Below, one piece after another: positions 45,242-54,713 of a stretch of DNA of 64,000 bases. The notes beneath the pieces are model-generated. The model made no database searches, was not told the DNA's origin, and worked only from the letters and a program-made list of their open reading frames with translations. The position numbers were made by a program, and so were the translations under genes. Origin of the DNA: Bog-756 sp963734435 (GTDB taxonomy: Bacteria > Actinomycetota > Acidimicrobiia > Acidimicrobiales > RAAP-2); the NCBI GenBank assembly GCA_963734435.1, contig CAVTHA010000005.1, forward strand, positions 62,001 through 126,000, read 5' to 3'. Positions within the stretch are counted from its first letter, which is position 1, and every line of letters begins with the position of its first letter.

Positions 45242-46543
45242 ATGGAGCAATCCGGCACGGCTCCGAGAGCGCCTCGGTGCCTGGGCAGATCCATCGGGAT
45301 GGTGATCATGGTCGGCGTGCTCGTATTGCCTGGTTGCTCAACCCCGGCGGCGTCACCGATCACCACCCCGACGGGCCGCTCTCCGTTAACGACGAGCTCC
45401 CACCTCACCCCTATCTCCCAACCGCCGGGACCGGTCCCCGCTCAATACCAGGCGCAATATGCCCAGATCCAGACCGAGGTGCAGACGTTCGCGGCCCAAG
45501 CCGGCACTCCGCCCAGACACCCATCGACGACGATGGGCACCGAACTGCTCGCCGCCAACGGCAACATCGGCTCCGGACTTCTCACTCCATCGGCGATCCC
45601 CGGCGTCATCGCCGAGCTGGACGCTTTCTCGGCCCTCGGTGTGCAGGGAGTCACCGTCGACGTCTCGTTTCCTCTGCTCCTGCCCACCACCGGGGGCAGC
45701 TCTGCCTACAGGAGCTTCTACGAACAGGTGGCTCAGCAGGTGCGGGCGCACCACATGGTGCTGTCTGTGGAGGAGAATCCCATCTTCTCGGGCACCCCGC
45801 TCACCTCCCTGTCGATCAGCTACGCCGGCCTGACCCTCGATACCTATGGCGCCGAGCAACGCGAGCAGGCACAAATCATCATCGACGACCTGGATCCGAC
45901 CTATCTGTCGCTGCTCGACGAGACCGACACGTTCTCCACCACACTTGGCATCAATCTCGATACTCCCGCGACCGCTGTCCAGGTTGTCAATGACGAGCTC
46001 ACCGGGCTGCGCCGGGGCCACACTGAGGTGGGCGCCGGCACAGGTACCTGGACGGCCCCGACCATCGACCAGGCGCTACTGGCCCAGACATCCATCGACT
46101 ACCTGGGCGTGCATGTCTATCCACTGGGGCCAGCGCAGACGGCAAACCTGAGAACCGACGTGGACGCTGCGGCCGGGGCCCACAAGGGACTGGTCATGGA
46201 CGAGACCTGGCTCGAAAAACCGACCGCAGCAGAGCTGGCTGGAGCCGGTCCGCAAGGGGCAGCTGAAGAGCTCAAGATCAAGAGCTACAGCTTCTGGGAG
46301 CCGCTGGACGAACAGTTCGTCACCGAAATGGTGAACTACGCACGCGCCCAGGGGTTCTCCTACATCTCCTTCTTCGACGGGTCGAGGGCGTTCTTCGGCT
46401 ATCTCCCTTGGTCAACCCAACTGGAGGCCGCTTCCTATGAGGAGTTCTCTCGGGAGTACAACCAAGTGGTTGCCGCCAACATGAGAGGCCAGGTCGTGTC
46501 TGGCAGTGGGTTGGCCCTTCACCGGGCGATCGGTGGCACGTGA
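45242..46543 (+). CDS. Lipoprotein with a possible glycosidase-like barrel
   Basis: This 433-residue protein begins with a lipoprotein signal (MVIMVGVLVLPGCST). After a proline-rich linker comes a TIM-barrel-like sequence: AIPGVIAELDAFSALGVQGV, TVDVSFPLLLP, SIDYLGVHVYPLG, KGLVMDETWLEK, and KSYSFWEPLDEQFV. The block VMDETW followed by a W resembles a strand-end Glu in clan-A glycosidases, but I cannot assign a family. It lies in the lipoprotein-rich stretch with the beta-lactamase-like gene. Confidence 0.6.
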   Translation: MEQSGTAPRAPRCLGRSIGMVIMVGVLVLPGCSTPAASPITTPTGRSPLTTSSHLTPISQPPGPVPAQYQAQYAQIQTEVQTFAAQAGTPPRHPSTTMGTELLAANGNIGSGLLTPSAIPGVIAELDAFSALGVQGVTVDVSFPLLLPTTGGSSAYRSFYEQVAQQVRAHHMVLSVEENPIFSGTPLTSLSISYAGLTLDTYGAEQREQAQIIIDDLDPTYLSLLDETDTFSTTLGINLDTPATAVQVVNDELTGLRRGHTEVGAGTGTWTAPTIDQALLAQTSIDYLGVHVYPLGPAQTANLRTDVDAAAGAHKGLVMDETWLEKPTAAELAGAGPQGAAEELKIKSYSFWEPLDEQFVTEMVNYARAQGFSYISFFDGSRAFFGYLPWSTQLEAASYEEFSREYNQVVAANMRGQVVSGSGLALHRAIGGT

Positions 46544-46755
46544 GGTGATGAGGTTCTTCGGATCTGAGCGGGGTCGAGTGTCCGGCCCTCCCTATTGCTC
46601 GCCATAGTGCAACGCCCGCAACGGCACTTTCGAAGAGTGTGGATAGGAACCGATCGAACAGCAGTCGCCAACGGGCAAGCGTGGATCCGGTTCATTTGAA
46701 GCGAACCCTGCAGGGATCCACGGCGCGTGGGACTGTCCAGGGCAAAATCGAGCAA

Positions 46756-47730
46756 ATGCAAGGCACCTTGGTGGTAGACGGGACCCGATCAGCGGCGACG
46801 ACTGGGGTCGTCGCCGGTCTTATGTCGTCTGGGACCCAGTTCTGGCTCGACCTGGACGGTGTGGACGAGGAGGCCTCGGAGCTATTGGCCAATTCCTTCC
46901 GAATCCATCCCTTGGCCATCGAGGACGCCGAGCACTTTGGTCAGCGACCGAAGATCGACGAGTTTGACGACTTCACCTACTTTGTCGTCCACGGTGCCTC
47001 TGCCAAGGACGACGGGACCTCGGAGATGCACATCTTCCTATTGCCGCATTGTGTTGTCACCGTGCATCACGGAGAGTGCCCGGCCCTGGCTGATGTCTAC
47101 GGGCGCATCGAACGCCGTCACAACATCGCCGATGTCTCGCCTGAGGTGAGCCTGCTCTACAGGGTCGTCGACAGCCTGATCGATTCGTACTTTCCGGTAC
47201 TCAGCCAATTCGACGATCGCATTGATGAGCTTGAGGATGAGATCCTGCACCAACCGACGGAGGCGCAGCTCGGCGTGCTCTTCGATATGAAGCGGTCGCT
47301 GATCATGCTGCGCAAGGTCATCACCCCCCAACGAGACATGTTCGCCGCACTCGCGTCAGGGGTTGTGGAACTGCCGGGCATGACGGCTGAAGGTCAGCGT
47401 TACTTCCGTGACCTCTATGACCACCTCATCCGAATTGCTGATGTCGTCGACGGCTATCGGGACTTGCTCTCGGGCGTCATGGACACTCATGTCTCGACGG
47501 TGTCGAATCGCCTGAACGTGGTGATGAAACAACTGACCATTATCGCTACCATCTTCCTGCCGTTGAGTTATCTCACAGGTTTCTTTGGCCAGAACTTCTC
47601 CTTCTTGATCGTGCACATCACCGGGCGGTTTCCGTTCATTGTGTTCGGACTGGGTTTGGAAGTGGTCGCCGCCCTGATCCTGCTCTACTTCTTCCGCAAA
47701 CGCGGTTGGCTCGGGGGTCCCACGACGTAG
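46756..47730 (+). CDS. corA: CorA-type magnesium/cobalt channel
   Basis: CorA is a pentameric inner-membrane channel for Mg2+ with a large cytosolic funnel. The 324-residue protein has the N-terminal domain (WLDLDGVDEEASELL, HPLAIEDAEHFGQRPKID), long helices, and the two C-terminal TM helices (TIIATIFLPLSYLTGFFGQNF and FIVFGLGLEVVAALILLYFF). The signature loop is GFFGQNF rather than the canonical YGMNF; the Asn is retained. The start ATG 46756 has no good ribosome-binding site; GTG 46639 gives a longer form. Confidence 0.85.
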   Translation: MQGTLVVDGTRSAATTGVVAGLMSSGTQFWLDLDGVDEEASELLANSFRIHPLAIEDAEHFGQRPKIDEFDDFTYFVVHGASAKDDGTSEMHIFLLPHCVVTVHHGECPALADVYGRIERRHNIADVSPEVSLLYRVVDSLIDSYFPVLSQFDDRIDELEDEILHQPTEAQLGVLFDMKRSLIMLRKVITPQRDMFAALASGVVELPGMTAEGQRYFRDLYDHLIRIADVVDGYRDLLSGVMDTHVSTVSNRLNVVMKQLTIIATIFLPLSYLTGFFGQNFSFLIVHITGRFPFIVFGLGLEVVAALILLYFFRKRGWLGGPTT

Positions 47731-47738
47731 CGTCGCAC

Positions 47739-47794
47739 CTGCCCCCTGCCCCCTGCCCCCTGCCCCCTGCCCCCTGCCCCCTGCCCCCTGCACC
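47739..47794. repeat. Seven-bp tandem repeat (CTGCCCC)n directly after corA
   Basis: Seven perfect CTGCCCC units (47739-47787) and one variant CTGCACC occur 8 bases after the corA stop. The complementary strand reads as consecutive GGGGG tracts separated by CA, which is a strong G-quadruplex pattern. Copy number may vary by slippage, but no reading frame is affected. Confidence 0.9.
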
Positions 47795-47953
47795 CTGTCG
47801 CCGGTTCGGCGGGGTCCGGTATGCCGACGTGCAGTGAAGCTGGCTCCGGGGCGACCGGATTGCTCCAGAGCCGCACGCGACAACCCGAGCGGAAGCCGGG
47901 ACACTCCCTTCACCCGAGTCGAACCCGATGCAATCTGTGGGGCGGACTAGGAC

Positions 47954-48868
47954 TTACAGGCCGCCATCGGCGTGAAGGTCGTGGATTTCTCCGAACCGAC
48001 CGTCGAATACCGTGCTCGGCACTTGGACGAGTTCATTCCTGTCATACGCGAGGCGGATGTCAGCAATGTTCCCTTCAGCTATGACGGAGGCGATCGAGTC
48101 GATGAGGGTGGCCTTCTCTGGATCGGGATCATGTTGGAAGGCCATCGGTCCCCAGGAGTCCCAGGGCAGCAACTCCATCTTGTTCAAGGCCGCAAGGTCC
48201 CGGATGACGTTGGAGCAGATGAACCACAGGCCCGACATGTCGAAGATCCCGAATCGAACCGGGTCGTCGAATCCCTGCCGACAAGCTGCCCACGCCTCAC
48301 CGGCAGGCACAAAGGGACCCGCGGGCATGTCGTAGGGGTCGAAGCTCGGTTTCACGATCTCGCGCTGGAGGTCATCGAGCTGGGAGTCGGTCCGTACCCA
48401 CTGGCAACTATCGACGGCGACGTACTCGGTAACCCAGTGATCCACCATCCGGTCCGCTTCGAAATAGGAAGCGAACCCGCACCTCGCCCTGGCAGGGATT
48501 CCGACACGGCGCAACAACGCAGTGCTGAGAGTACTGAAATGCCGGCAGTTGGCCACCAATCGACGCTCTGGGGGGCGGGTCTCGACTAACGGAGTCGGAT
48601 CCAGCTGGAGAATTGCCTCGACCATGGACACCGCCGGTCGTGTCCGAACCTCCTGGCGCCGTTCGTCGTCTAGGTCGAGGTCGTAGACAGGCGCCCACTC
48701 TTCGTGGACGAGCAGGCCCTGGACGACACGACAGAGAGCACGGGGCTCGGCGGGAAGTCCCTCGAAAGCCTCGGACGCGCATCGGACAAGATCGGTCATC
48801 GGACCCGCGGAAGCGTAAAAATCGGCCCCAGCAGTCGGTGCCGATGCTGGTTGATTGGTCTGGGTCAT
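47954..48868 (-). CDS. Transglutaminase-like domain protein
   Basis: The 304-residue protein has the papain-like transglutaminase core: Cys in RRLVANCRHFSTLSTALLRR, His in MVDHWVTEYVAVDSCQ, and Asp in that same block (VAVDSCQW). Such bacterial proteins may cross-link, deamidate or cleave proteins; no partner is evident. It is convergent with corA, and the G-tract repeat lies between them on its coding strand. The start ATG 48868 is plausible. Confidence 0.8.
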   Translation of the reverse strand: MTQTNQPASAPTAGADFYASAGPMTDLVRCASEAFEGLPAEPRALCRVVQGLLVHEEWAPVYDLDLDDERRQEVRTRPAVSMVEAILQLDPTPLVETRPPERRLVANCRHFSTLSTALLRRVGIPARARCGFASYFEADRMVDHWVTEYVAVDSCQWVRTDSQLDDLQREIVKPSFDPYDMPAGPFVPAGEAWAACRQGFDDPVRFGIFDMSGLWFICSNVIRDLAALNKMELLPWDSWGPMAFQHDPDPEKATLIDSIASVIAEGNIADIRLAYDRNELVQVPSTVFDGRFGEIHDLHADGGL

Positions 48869-49561
48869 TGTTGTTCTTCACCAGAGTGGCGCAGGTGTGG
48901 GGATAAGGCAATCGTACAAACGCATCGTTCGGCATTGGCCGGTGGACAATCAGGGCGACCGATGCCACGCTGAGGCTGATTGAACCGACCCGAGGCCAGA
49001 AGTAGCGCTTGTGACCGATCAGCGTTGCTCCCGAGGAAGGTTCCAGACCATCCCATCTCGCGCCGGTCGGACTCACCAAGGAAGGTGCCCTTGAACGCCG
49101 GGCCGGCGGCCGGAGTGGCCCAAGGGTGATGGTCAACTCTTGACTCGAATTTGTCGATCAGGACAGCAGAGGAAGTCCTGTAGGAGGCCGCAGTGACAGC
49201 AAGGACGACGTTCAGCGTGCTTCGTGGATCAGCCGGGGAGGTGGGAGAGCGCTGCCTCCGTAACCAACCCATCTCGACGGGGCGGGAAACGGCGGTGGAC
49301 CTGCAGCTCCCCGTAGGGAGGCATAATCCTCGGTATTTGTAGACCATCTGATGTCGATTACGTAGGGGCCCCTGGTCGTCAACAGTCTGGCAATTGCTAG
49401 GCCCTGCCCCCGGCTGCCCTCGGGGAGCCCACGGCGAGCCCACGGGGCATGCCTAACCAGTCCTGAGGGAGCAGTTGTAGCCCCAGAACGACGAGAGGCG
49501 GGTCCCCAGCCGTCTACGGACTACTACAGGAGTTGGCCAGAAACGGGCATGGGTGAGTGGA
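48869..49561. other. Gene-poor stretch
   Basis: Nearly 700 bases between the transglutaminase-like gene and an FN3 protein gene contain no frame with protein-like character on either strand. I see no RNA gene, repeat or terminator. It has less G+C than the sequences on either side. Confidence 0.5.
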
Positions 49562-50305
49562 CTAGCTGACCGTGTGGTTGTAACAGGTGGCCCCGTCGTT
49601 GTCACTGTTGGTCCCGTCGGGACAAGTCGTGTTCGAGTAAATGGCGAACGCAAGCCCCTCATTGTCGACGACGGTACCTGCCATGTTGACGTCGGTGAGG
49701 TTCGTACCTTCCAAGTCCGTCCCCACCATGCTCGCATTCTGCAAGGTCGCCCCGGTGAGATTCGAGTTCCTCATCACCAGGCCGAAAATAGCGTTGTTCA
49801 GATCCGCTCCCGCGAGGTCGACGCCGTCGAGACCGCACTTAGTGAGGTTCGCTCCCGCGAGGTCGGTTCCGGGATAGATGTCGTTGCAAACCTCCAGCTG
49901 AGTCCTCACGGTCGCTTTTTTCCCGGTGCCGATGGCATTTGAAGCCGCCACATGGATGGCGTACCGATGTCCTTCGGTTAGGCCGGTGACAGTGCAGGAG
50001 GTTCCGGTCGTGCTGCACGTCGGACCCCTAAATCCGGCTGTCACCGTGTAACCGGTAATGGGTGAGCCGCCGTCCGACGTTGGCGCTGACCACAGGGCTG
50101 TCACTCCCATATTGATGCCGCGAAGTTGGACGTCGGTCGGAACACCAGGTTTCTTCAGTCTGGCGGTCCTGGCGTTGGCTGGTGTCGCCGCGACCACAGT
50201 GAGCGAAACAAGCGCAAACAAAGCGAGACCGAGTGCGATGATCCAGTGCTTCCTGCGTCGGCCTTCTATATCCAACCCGTCAGGTCGTGGAGTCACAGCG
50301 AACAC
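49562..50305 (-). CDS. Secreted FN3 plus pentapeptide-repeat protein
   Basis: The 247-residue protein has an N-terminal membrane segment/signal (WIIALGLALFALVSLTVVAA). A fibronectin type III domain follows (APTSDGGSPITGYTVTA, SCTVTGLTEGHRYAIHVAAS). Then come pentapeptide repeats (TDLAGANLTKCGLDG, VDLAGADLNNAIFGL, ATLQNASMVGTDLEG), which form a right-handed beta-helix. It probably acts outside the cell; the role is unknown. It shares its FN3 block with the protein at 55 kb. Confidence 0.85.
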   Translation of the reverse strand: MFAVTPRPDGLDIEGRRRKHWIIALGLALFALVSLTVVAATPANARTARLKKPGVPTDVQLRGINMGVTALWSAPTSDGGSPITGYTVTAGFRGPTCSTTGTSCTVTGLTEGHRYAIHVAASNAIGTGKKATVRTQLEVCNDIYPGTDLAGANLTKCGLDGVDLAGADLNNAIFGLVMRNSNLTGATLQNASMVGTDLEGTNLTDVNMAGTVVDNEGLAFAIYSNTTCPDGTNSDNDGATCYNHTVS

Positions 50306-50428
50306 CCCGAGAGAAGCGACTACTGCCTATGGTAGCGGCCTTCAGACGGCCAGACAGGTCCTCTGCCGTCATGCTGAGCGCAAAGACCGACCCCAGGACC
50401 GTCTGGCACCAGCCCAGCAACCAACCGT

Positions 50429-51178
50429 TCACCGCCCGAGGCCAGCGGCCAGCAGTCGCACGACCTCAGATGGTCCTGTGGCAAGTGCCCCCAGCTCCTC
50501 GGAGGTGTAGGCCCGCGTGAGGATGGCGGCCGTCTGCTCCGCTGAGCCAAGTGTGACCGCACCGAGAGCCCATGCGCCGTCGTGAGTTTCCGGAACACCT
50601 GTCTCCATCCGAGCAATTGCTCCAACGACCTCGATACCTGGCATGAGGAACTGGCGGTCCGCCAGCGAAGAGAGGCCGAGCGCCCGCCGGATCTGTGAAT
50701 GATGAATCCAACGCTCCAAGTACTCGCGGGCGATGGCCTGCCAGAACGGGGAACTCTCATCTTGGCGAGCCCCGAAGAGCCCAACCGACTCGCCAGGAGC
50801 CCCAGGATCAACCATTTCGTAGTAATGCGCCGTCCACTCACCGGCGAGGCGGAGCAGCTCGATGAGCAAGTTGGTGCTGAGGAACCGGGCGGTAGCAACC
50901 CATCGGTCATTGAAGCTGTTGAGCAGGGTGCGAAAGTCGGCGTCAGGATGATCCCGGCGCAGGCTCCAGAGCTCCGGCTCGGCACCGTCGCGTTGACGGC
51001 TCAGCAAGGACAAGTCATCGCCTAGGATATGAGTCGCCACACCCTTGACCGTGTACGCAGGACAATCCGTGGAGCGCTCCCAGTCATCTGAGCCCAGTCC
51101 CTCGAGCAGGCCGATCAGAGCAGATCGCTCCGGGCGATATGCCTCGAGGACTATCTCGATGGACGAAGCTCCAACCAT
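50429..51178 (-). CDS. TIGR03083 family (mycothiol maleylpyruvate isomerase N-terminal-like) protein
   Basis: The 249-residue protein has the DinB-like four-helix fold: ALIGLLEGLGSDDWERSTDC, then VKGVATHILGDDLSLLSRQ, with histidines that can bind metal, and a C-terminal ARMETGVPETHDG segment. TIGR03083 proteins use mycothiol and occur in mycothiol-producing actinobacteria, so this supports the taxonomic reading. The actual reaction is not known. It stands alone upstream of the FN3 protein gene on the same strand. Confidence 0.8.
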   Translation of the reverse strand: MVGASSIEIVLEAYRPERSALIGLLEGLGSDDWERSTDCPAYTVKGVATHILGDDLSLLSRQRDGAEPELWSLRRDHPDADFRTLLNSFNDRWVATARFLSTNLLIELLRLAGEWTAHYYEMVDPGAPGESVGLFGARQDESSPFWQAIAREYLERWIHHSQIRRALGLSSLADRQFLMPGIEVVGAIARMETGVPETHDGAWALGAVTLGSAEQTAAILTRAYTSEELGALATGPSEVVRLLAAGLGR

Positions 51179-51516
51179 CGCCCCTATCTAATCGCCTCGG
51201 CGTGCAGCTGGCACTGTTGAGGACTTCAATGGCCTTCTCCGACGCCACCAGACCGGCAGCATCGAACCTGGGCAGCCCCCGGCCCGTCAGAGAAGCCAGC
51301 GAGCTATGACAGCATTGATGTAACGGGCGATCGCAGAGACAAGGAGGCGGCATCTGGGGTGGACTGTGGACTGCTGGGCTATCAGCTCGCCGCCCTTTAA
51401 CGATTCGAGCAGGGTGATCGACCCGTGGGCCCGATCAAGCACGGGGTTGGCATCTACCTCGACCATGGGTAGGAATGTCAGAGGTACATCGCAACGCAGC
51501 AACTGGAGGCAAGGCA
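51179..51516. other. Divergent intergenic region
   Basis: About 340 bases lie between the TIGR03083 and SRPBCC starts. No convincing gene, repeat or hairpin is seen. The only open frames are shadows. Confidence 0.45.
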
Positions 51517-52038
51517 ATGGCTGGACGCATCGACCAGGTGACGAGCTCTACCTACACCACCTATATCCAGGCCACGCCCGAGCGGGTCTGGCAGGGCCTC
51601 ACCGACCCCGCATTCACCAGACACTACTGGCGACACCAAAGGGCTGGTGAGAAGACCTTTCGTTCGGACTGGAAGAAGGGCTCCACCTACGACTTGGCGC
51701 ATGAGGAGGTCGGGCTCGTCGTGAGCGACCCCGAACAGGTGATACTCGAGTCCGAGCCATACCACAGACTGGTGTACACCTGGCACACGTTCACGCCCGA
51801 GTGGGCCGCCGCGGTCGGCATGGACGAAGCCACCGCTGAGGCCTGGCGGGCTGAACCTCGATCCAAGGTGGCCTTCGACATTGCGGACATCGGGCACGGT
51901 GTGGCCAAGCTCACGGTGGTCCACGACGGCTTCGAGCCTGGTAGCGATGTTCTCAAGGCCATCTCGGAGGGCTGGCCTGCAGTACTCGCCAGTTTCAAAA
52001 CCCTCCTTGAGACCGGTTCGGCCCTGCGGACCTCGTAG
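51517..52038 (+). CDS. SRPBCC (AHSA1-type) family protein
   Basis: The 173-residue protein belongs to the START/SRPBCC ligand-binding group with activator-of-Hsp90-like features: YTTYIQATPERVWQGLTDP, RLVYTWHTFTPEW, and SEGWPAVLASFKTLLETG at the end. Proteins of this class bind small hydrophobic ligands or are accessory stress proteins; none is specified here. The start is ATG 51517 with GGAGG 8 bases upstream. It lies just before a F420-type nitroreductase gene and may be co-transcribed. Confidence 0.85.
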   Translation: MAGRIDQVTSSTYTTYIQATPERVWQGLTDPAFTRHYWRHQRAGEKTFRSDWKKGSTYDLAHEEVGLVVSDPEQVILESEPYHRLVYTWHTFTPEWAAAVGMDEATAEAWRAEPRSKVAFDIADIGHGVAKLTVVHDGFEPGSDVLKAISEGWPAVLASFKTLLETGSALRTS

Positions 52039-52134
52039 GGGTGCGCCGCCAGAGCGAGGAGCAGTTGGCCACGGACGGTCGTGGGTGGCTGGTCGCCCGC
52101 AAAGCCAAGCAACACCGAGAGCAAGAGGAGCGCA

Positions 52135-52560
52135 ATGGCTGAGACACCCGAAGAGTACAACGCCAAGGTGATCGGTGAGTTCCGGGCCAACAGCGGACGA
52201 GTCGGCGGCATGTGGGAGGGAACGCCACTTCTGTTGCTCCACCACACGGGCGCGATGTCTGGTGTGAGCCGCGTCAACCCGGTGGCTTACCTGCCCGACG
52301 ATGGGCGCTACTTCATCTGGGCCGCGAACGGAGGAGCGTCGAAGCATCCAGCCTGGTATCACAACCTACGGGAGCACCCGGTCACGAGGATCGAGGTCAG
52401 TAGCCAGACGATTGATGTTGCAGCGGAGGAGGCCACCGGCGACGAGCGCGACTGCCTGTTCGCGAAAGCAGCCGAGCGCTATCCGCAGCTCGCTGACATC
52501 GCGCAGAAGACCGAGCGCATTATCCCCCTGGTGATCCTCACGCCCATAGCGAGCTCTTGA
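52135..52560 (+). CDS. Deazaflavin (F420)-dependent nitroreductase
   Basis: The 141-residue protein is of the Ddn/FDR-A split-beta-barrel family, which uses F420 as electron donor. It has EFRANSGRVGGMWEGTPLLL, the conserved TGAMSG loop, PVAYLPDDGRYFIWAANGGA and HPAWYHNLREHP, which binds the cofactor phosphate. The start is ATG 52135 behind AGAGGAG. It follows the SRPBCC gene by 96 bases. Substrates of this family are quinones or lipid and nitro compounds. Confidence 0.92.
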   Translation: MAETPEEYNAKVIGEFRANSGRVGGMWEGTPLLLLHHTGAMSGVSRVNPVAYLPDDGRYFIWAANGGASKHPAWYHNLREHPVTRIEVSSQTIDVAAEEATGDERDCLFAKAAERYPQLADIAQKTERIIPLVILTPIASS

Positions 52561-52971
52561 GGGTTTCGGGCAGCCCGCCCATAGTGGGTGTACCTGTTCG
52601 GGCCGAGGTTGGCTCCGTTTGCGATTCCACGCCTCACCGTGATTGCTATCGGCGGACTCGTCCTTCTCCAGGTCCAAGCATCCCAGCCGCAGTCGACCAT
52701 CCGCCAACATACCGAACTAGTGAGGTCACTGAGGGGGTTCGACGCTCGTAGTTAGCACGGATTTGCCGACACACTCGACCGTTCTGAGTGCGCGCCGATC
52801 ACTGCAACGAGCTTCTGTTGCTGCCGAGGCACCTGCGACGGAATCGGCGATCTGTGCCTGGACGGGTATCCCCTAGCCCGCGCGCATGGCCTGACTGTTT
52901 GCACCCGATTCCAAGCATCCACGAGGTACCGGGGGGACGGTCGATAGGCACCCCGCTCCCGGCGTTCTGGG
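52561..52971. other. Gene-poor stretch
   Basis: About 400 bases with no protein-like frame on either strand. No RNA gene, repeat or hairpin is noted. Confidence 0.45.
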
Positions 52972-53235
52972 CTAGGTCGTTTCACCACTCCAGAGGGATT
53001 GGCATTCGACCTCCAGTCGAGCCACTTCCTCTTCCACCTTGCAACGCTCTACATCAGGTGACTCGGCCAAGTTTCGGAGAACGACTCCAGTGTTCGAAAG
53101 GATTTCTCCTGATGTCGACCCACTTCTCATGGCCGCCGTTAGTGCCTCGGCCCAGTCCAGTGCGCCTGCCGAGAACAATCGGTCGCTGAGCGCCTCGATG
53201 CCTTCGTAGTAGCTGGAAAGCGGGGTTTGCGCCAT
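52972..53235 (-). CDS. Small hypothetical protein
   Basis: The 87-residue frame starts at an ATG at 53235 (MAQTPLSSYYEGIEALSDRL) and looks entirely alpha-helical (ALDWAEALTAAMRSGSTSGE, then DVERCKVEEEVARLEVEC). It resembles a small helical or coiled-coil protein but matches nothing I recognise. The longer frame up to 53340 is less likely to be coding. Confidence 0.5.
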   Translation of the reverse strand: MAQTPLSSYYEGIEALSDRLFSAGALDWAEALTAAMRSGSTSGEILSNTGVVLRNLAESPDVERCKVEEEVARLEVECQSLWSGETT

Positions 53236-53432
53236 TCGTTCACCGTACCGCCGGGGTTGCAGTGGGGGTATCCCAGTGCCGGTCAGAGGCAGAACAGGGG
53301 TCCCACCTACCCAGCGACAGGAGACACTCTCCTCGGCCATTGGCCACCATCATGGAGACCGGGTGGACTCCCTCTTTGGGCTAGGGGTTGATGGTGAGAG
53401 CTGTTGAATCCCCGGTTCTTGTGTGACTGACT

Positions 53433-53561
53433 GGCGTCTAAACACTTCGCCGTGAAGGTGTACGTGCCGGCCCGCTTCGGGGAGCCCGAGATGAGGCCGC
53501 TTTTGGAGAGGGTTATACCGCGGGCAGGGTGGCCATCCCCTTCGGCGGATACTTGTTCCAC
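53433..53561 (-). pseudogene. Fragment of a putative Ig-like (He_PIG) domain protein
   Basis: LSKSGLISGSPKRAGTYTFT is the classic end of a putative Ig domain (He_PIG type). It lacks an N-terminus, and the surrounding sequence is not continuous with it. It is probably a remnant of a secreted cell-surface protein like the two FN3 proteins nearby. Confidence 0.55.
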
Positions 53562-53590
53562 GCACTCTGCAGAAACGCTGACGCTACTCC

Positions 53591-53866
53591 TCAGCCCTTG
53601 ATCACGTTGTGCACATCTGCCACCATCGGCTCTTTCAGTCCCACACCTAGTTCTGTGAGGATCGGCATCAGAGTCGATCCGAATGCGTCGAAATCCTCTT
53701 GCGATTCCCAGATGTCGAAAACTTGGATTGAGCCATTTGATTCAAGGGCGACGTGGAACGTACGCCCCTTGGGCGCTCCAGCACCGGCCGCTTCCAATTC
53801 CTTGATCGCGCTGCTGTATTTCTCTGGCGTGAATCCCTCGTGAACGAAGTAGATCCCAAGTGCCAT
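53591..53866 (-). CDS. Antibiotic-biosynthesis-monooxygenase-like (dimeric alpha-beta barrel) protein
   Basis: The 91-residue protein reads as a single ABM-like ferredoxin-fold domain: LGIYFVHEGFTPEKYSSAI, a glycine-rich turn, GSIQVFDIWESQEDFDAFG (strand-helix with W and F), and a C-terminal valine/asparagine strand. Such proteins act as monooxygenases or stress-responsive binding proteins. The whole frame is intact, unlike its degraded neighbours. Confidence 0.8.
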   Translation of the reverse strand: MALGIYFVHEGFTPEKYSSAIKELEAAGAGAPKGRTFHVALESNGSIQVFDIWESQEDFDAFGSTLMPILTELGVGLKEPMVADVHNVIKG

Positions 53867-54085
53867 GACGTACCGCCATTTCCGCGTACTGAACGCTAGT
53901 TAGGTGCCTGGTCAATCCGCCTTGGACTTGACCCTGTCGGACCATACCGCTTGGCGTGACGTGAAGTCGACCTCACCTGGGCCACCACTCAGACCGACCG
54001 CAAGGTGCCTCCGATGGCCGGTACGACGGACGGTTCGATACTACGGGGACAAGGCGGCCCGCCATCATGTGATAGGTCGACCCCC

Positions 54086-54713
54086 CTATCCGTAGGTCCG
54101 GTGCTGCGGCCAGCCTGGAGGGGAATCCTCCCAGTCTTCCTGCCGGCCGTAGGTGCACAAGTCGAGGATGTTATGGCGGAACGCAAGCCGGTCCACGCCG
54201 CGGTTGGTGGTCGAGTAGGTGCGGTAAACGTGGTGCCGTCGCGGAGGAAGGTGGTCAGCATGAAGCCACCACCTGCCGCGCAGTCATCGGAGAACCACGA
54301 GCCGCGGGACGACACGAACGGTAGTGTCCAGCCCATCAGACCTTGTAGGCCTCGATCTGTGGCAGCGGCATGTCCGACACGGTCATCCAGGTGACCCCGG
54401 CCTCGGCCAGCCCTTCGACGTCATGGACGTTATTGGTGAACTTGGTACAGCCAGGGCAGTACTGATCTGCCCCGAGATCCATGAACTAGAACTGGTAGAC
54501 GGCGAGCCGGTTTCGGCTGTCGAACAGCTCGTCCAACGTCTTGGGGCCTGTTGGCGTGTCAAACTGATACGCGGCGAACTTGACCATGGGGAGCCGGCGG
54601 CGGCGGCGTGCCGCCAGCCCGTCCAGGGCCCGAGTCATTTCTTTCTCCGCCTTGAATAGGTCGTCGCGGGCTTGTTGCCACTCCTTGGCCGACACGATCT
54701 TCGGCTTCGCCAT
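54086..54713 (-). pseudogene. DUF899 (thioredoxin-like) gene, inactivated
   Basis: The start KPKIVSAKEWQQARDDLFKA and TPTGPKTLDELFDSR are typical of DUF899. An in-frame TAG follows at 54486-54488, where AGTTCT has been duplicated (AGTTCTAGTTC). The same frame resumes with MDLGADQYCPGCTKFTN, the family's CPGC thioredoxin-like site. A frame change near 54340 precedes MGWTLPFVSSRGSWFSDD, and another precedes GRQEDWEDSPPGW at the end. Three independent lesions in a region without other error clusters suggest real decay. Confidence 0.8.

Noticed and set aside
47739..47794. CRISPR or protein-coding repeat
   Set aside because: The unit is only 7 bases with no spacers, and a 7-base unit cannot keep a frame; it is an intergenic microsatellite.
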